Shown in pieces: positions 63,501 to 64,000 of a DNA stretch of 64,000 bases (position 1 is its first letter; each line of letters begins with the position of its first letter). Location of the stretch: positions 153,713,776 to 153,777,775 of the forward strand of contig OX104127.1 in NCBI GenBank assembly GCA_944470555.2, written 5' to 3'. The stretch comes from Heterobilharzia americana (Eukaryota; Platyhelminthes; Trematoda; Strigeidida; Schistosomatidae). Under the pieces are notes generated by a model that worked only from the letters and a program-made list of their open reading frames with translations, made no database searches and was not told the origin of the DNA. A program made the translations under genes and the position numbers.

Positions 63501-64000
63501 GTACTAAACATATTTTCATTACTGTGCTAAATTGATAGATGTTTTTAATAACCAGTGTGTACATTCATATATTGTTTCTGCTGTTGGTCATCTCACTAAT
63601 TCACTTGATAATGGTGATCATTTTCGTCGTGACTAGTGATTACGTTTTTGATTCTGTTTCTGTTTTTGCTACATGCTTGGTAATATACTCATTTTCACCT
63701 TCGAAAGTTCGTGTCAATATTGTTTTCATGTATTGCATATTCAGACTTTTTCCTGAAGCTATGACACTTGACTCATGTACTAGTATCTGAATTTGTATGC
63801 AGTTTCCACGTTGCATTGTTTTTTACTTCTGGAAAAATTTCAAATGTCAATTATTTTAGTATGCAATCTATCCTGGTCCTTGGTTCGACACCAAAAGCTT
63901 GGCGCATCTTCATTTCCCGAGTTTGCTGCATTAGAAGATGGTGCTTCAGCGATTCATATCTGCTCCGAAAGAATATTCCAGGTTATTTACGACTCTAATG
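54650..64000 (+). CDS. NUDCD1: NudC domain-containing protein 1 orthologue, 5' part, four exons, continues past window
   Basis: Four exons join in frame: 54650-54883, 54919-55131, 61280-61484 and 63860-64000, with GT..AG introns of 35, 6148 and 2375 nt and phases 0, 0 and 1. They give about 264 codons of a protein whose animal relatives have close to 580. The N-terminus LLDPYFESYKLSL matches the LLDPxFExYKLSL signature that I know from vertebrate NUDCD1. APSYILLYDGLGNLYLL, AYMTYLDWISF and FAALEDGASAIHI match successive later blocks in the right order. The family is a likely Hsp90-linked co-chaperone with an N-terminal propeller-like half and a CS/NudC domain; the latter lies outside this window. 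The ATG at 54650 is the first in frame and follows stops. Expression signals were not identified. Confidence 0.85.
54884..54918 (+). other. NUDCD1: NUDCD1 intron 1, 35 nt
   Basis: It runs from GTATGT to CTATAG. Very small 5' introns followed by larger downstream ones are a known habit of schistosome genes. Confidence 0.85.
54919..55131 (+). CDS. NUDCD1: NUDCD1 exon 2
   Basis: This exon has 71 codons from VVSVNIPQCPQNFNQGTVVF to DVSYSEDLFT, with the ACT|GTAGGT donor. It covers the block that in vertebrates ends with a LSDGTGRLYV-like strand (here LYDGLGNLYLL). Confidence 0.88.
55835..56640 (-). pseudogene. Non-LTR retrotransposon 3' end (RT C-terminal region), largest of three fragments
   Basis: The minus frame of 159 codons (56129-56608) reads GHVYCTAVRSVLLYGCETWP, VEDIRRLQVFDHRCLRSIGR and LHRLRWLGHVLRMPSHRLPH. 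It then gives GGQTKIWHQCMKSLTVGLSH, the tail that follows the RT domain in an abundant schistosome non-LTR family. Beyond the stop, 55835-56040 is its 3' UTR (GCCACACCTCATATCAGTAC). It lies opposite to the host gene. No RT core is present, so it is a 5'-truncated insertion. Confidence 0.85.
57290..57600 (-). mobile_element. Second, decayed copy of the same 3' fragment
   Basis: GCCACACCCCACAACAGCAC and a CAGCTGTTGGTTTCACTTGT-like stretch align with the UTR and tail of the copy at 55835-56640. The coding part is lost. Confidence 0.6.
57895..58420 (-). mobile_element. Third copy of the same 3' fragment
   Basis: CCACACCTCACATCAACACA, then GATTCTGAATCATATCACCT, GTTTCAGTCTGGTCACCTC, and GACTAGGCATGGTCAATACA align collinearly with the first copy. 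The minus-strand reading frame is destroyed. Confidence 0.75.
58990..59210. mobile_element. Possible decayed Penelope-like inverted pair
   Basis: GGGTAACGTTTCAGACATAA and CCATATTCATATCAG resemble the minus-oriented tail, and ACCACAGTGGCCAAGTTTTA resembles the plus-oriented terminus (compare 32983-33000). The inner parts are too short to confirm. Confidence 0.45.
59510..59735. mobile_element. Miniature head-to-head pair of Penelope-like 3' tails
   Basis: The left part 59515-59590 is in minus orientation (GCGCACAGTGATACAGTATT, then GATGACGTTTTGAGCA). The right part 59620-59735 is in plus orientation (AAACGTCAT, GTACTGTATCACTGTGCAAT, AAATCTAATATGGG and a CTACCACAGTCCACAAGTTT terminus). It is the same architecture as 31430-33020 but with only tails left. 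Confidence 0.8.
60530..60588. repeat. (TA)n microsatellite in NUDCD1 intron 2
   Basis: This is a perfect TA run of about 29 units. Confidence 0.98.
61280..61484 (+). CDS. NUDCD1: NUDCD1 exon 3
   Basis: The exon has 68 codons plus one base, from VVSNIQPPVHEKHSQLIDCV to TYLDWISFSSP, with donor CCGG|GTATGT. The AYMTYLDWISF patch parallels the SLEWVTI strand of vertebrate NUDCD1. Confidence 0.85.
61485..63859 (+). other. NUDCD1: NUDCD1 intron 3, 2.4 kb
   Basis: It runs from GTATGT to TTATTTTAG. A nearer acceptor-like site at 61542 was tested and gives an early stop in the required phase. No repeat or other gene was recognised inside. Confidence 0.75.
63860..64000 (+). CDS. NUDCD1: NUDCD1 exon 4, cut by the window end
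   Basis: In phase 1, continuing from exon 3, the frame reads VCNLSWSLVRHQKLGASSFP then EFAALEDGASAIHICSERIF. This parallels the HYAAIEPDGNGLMI-type block of vertebrate NUDCD1. It is open to the last base. The overlapping frame in another phase is a shadow. Confidence 0.82.

Overview
The window looks like a piece of a blood-fluke (Schistosoma or close relative) nuclear genome. The reasons are: AT-rich DNA with long (TA)n tracts; a Sm-alpha-type SINE with a hammerhead ribozyme; RTE (SR2-like), CR1-like, Penelope-like and Gypsy retroelement relics whose protein motifs match families abundant in schistosomes; and a split host gene that starts with a 35-nt intron followed by introns of several kilobases. 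The species cannot be fixed from the sequence alone.

Layout. 0-26 kb is mostly old, gene-poor, AT-rich DNA with scattered relics: a Penelope-like element (1.7-2.7 kb), tRNA-like SINE heads (3.7-4.2, 9, 10, 10.9, 16.2-16.6 and 25.6 kb), an intact-looking hammerhead ribozyme on the minus strand (12.05-12.12 kb), and an LTR-retrotransposon gag/protease relic flanked by nearly identical 223-bp inverted arms (14.4-15.76 kb). 26.1-28.8 kb holds an RTE copy with a 46-unit GGCT tract inside the reverse transcriptase. 31.4-33.0 kb holds a very young head-to-head pair of Penelope-like 3' ends carrying the GIY-YIG endonuclease, bounded by an 11-bp target duplication. 33.0-33.9 kb has a composite tRNA-like repeat and a decayed hammerhead SINE. 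35.4-36.8 kb is a CR1-like reverse transcriptase relic. 37.3-40.3 kb has two Gypsy elements head to head. 43-50.8 kb is a less AT-rich block that I could not classify, with one segment (47.7-48.65 kb) that looks like a transcribed minus-strand repeat. 50.8-54 kb has a second RTE copy and CR1-like pieces.

Host gene. The only confidently recognised host gene is the 5' part of a NUDCD1 (NudC domain-containing protein 1) orthologue on the plus strand. Four exons join in frame (54650-54883, 54919-55131, 61280-61484, 63860 to the window end), giving about 264 codons. The C-terminal half, including the CS/NudC domain, lies beyond the window. Its 6.1-kb second intron contains three same-orientation retrotransposon 3' fragments, two Penelope-like fragments and a (TA)n tract.

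Overall, two self-cleaving-RNA themes and repeated head-to-head retroelement structures are the most interesting content. No CRISPR, operon or bacterial feature is present. Many short open frames in the AT-rich stretches look like chance and were left out.
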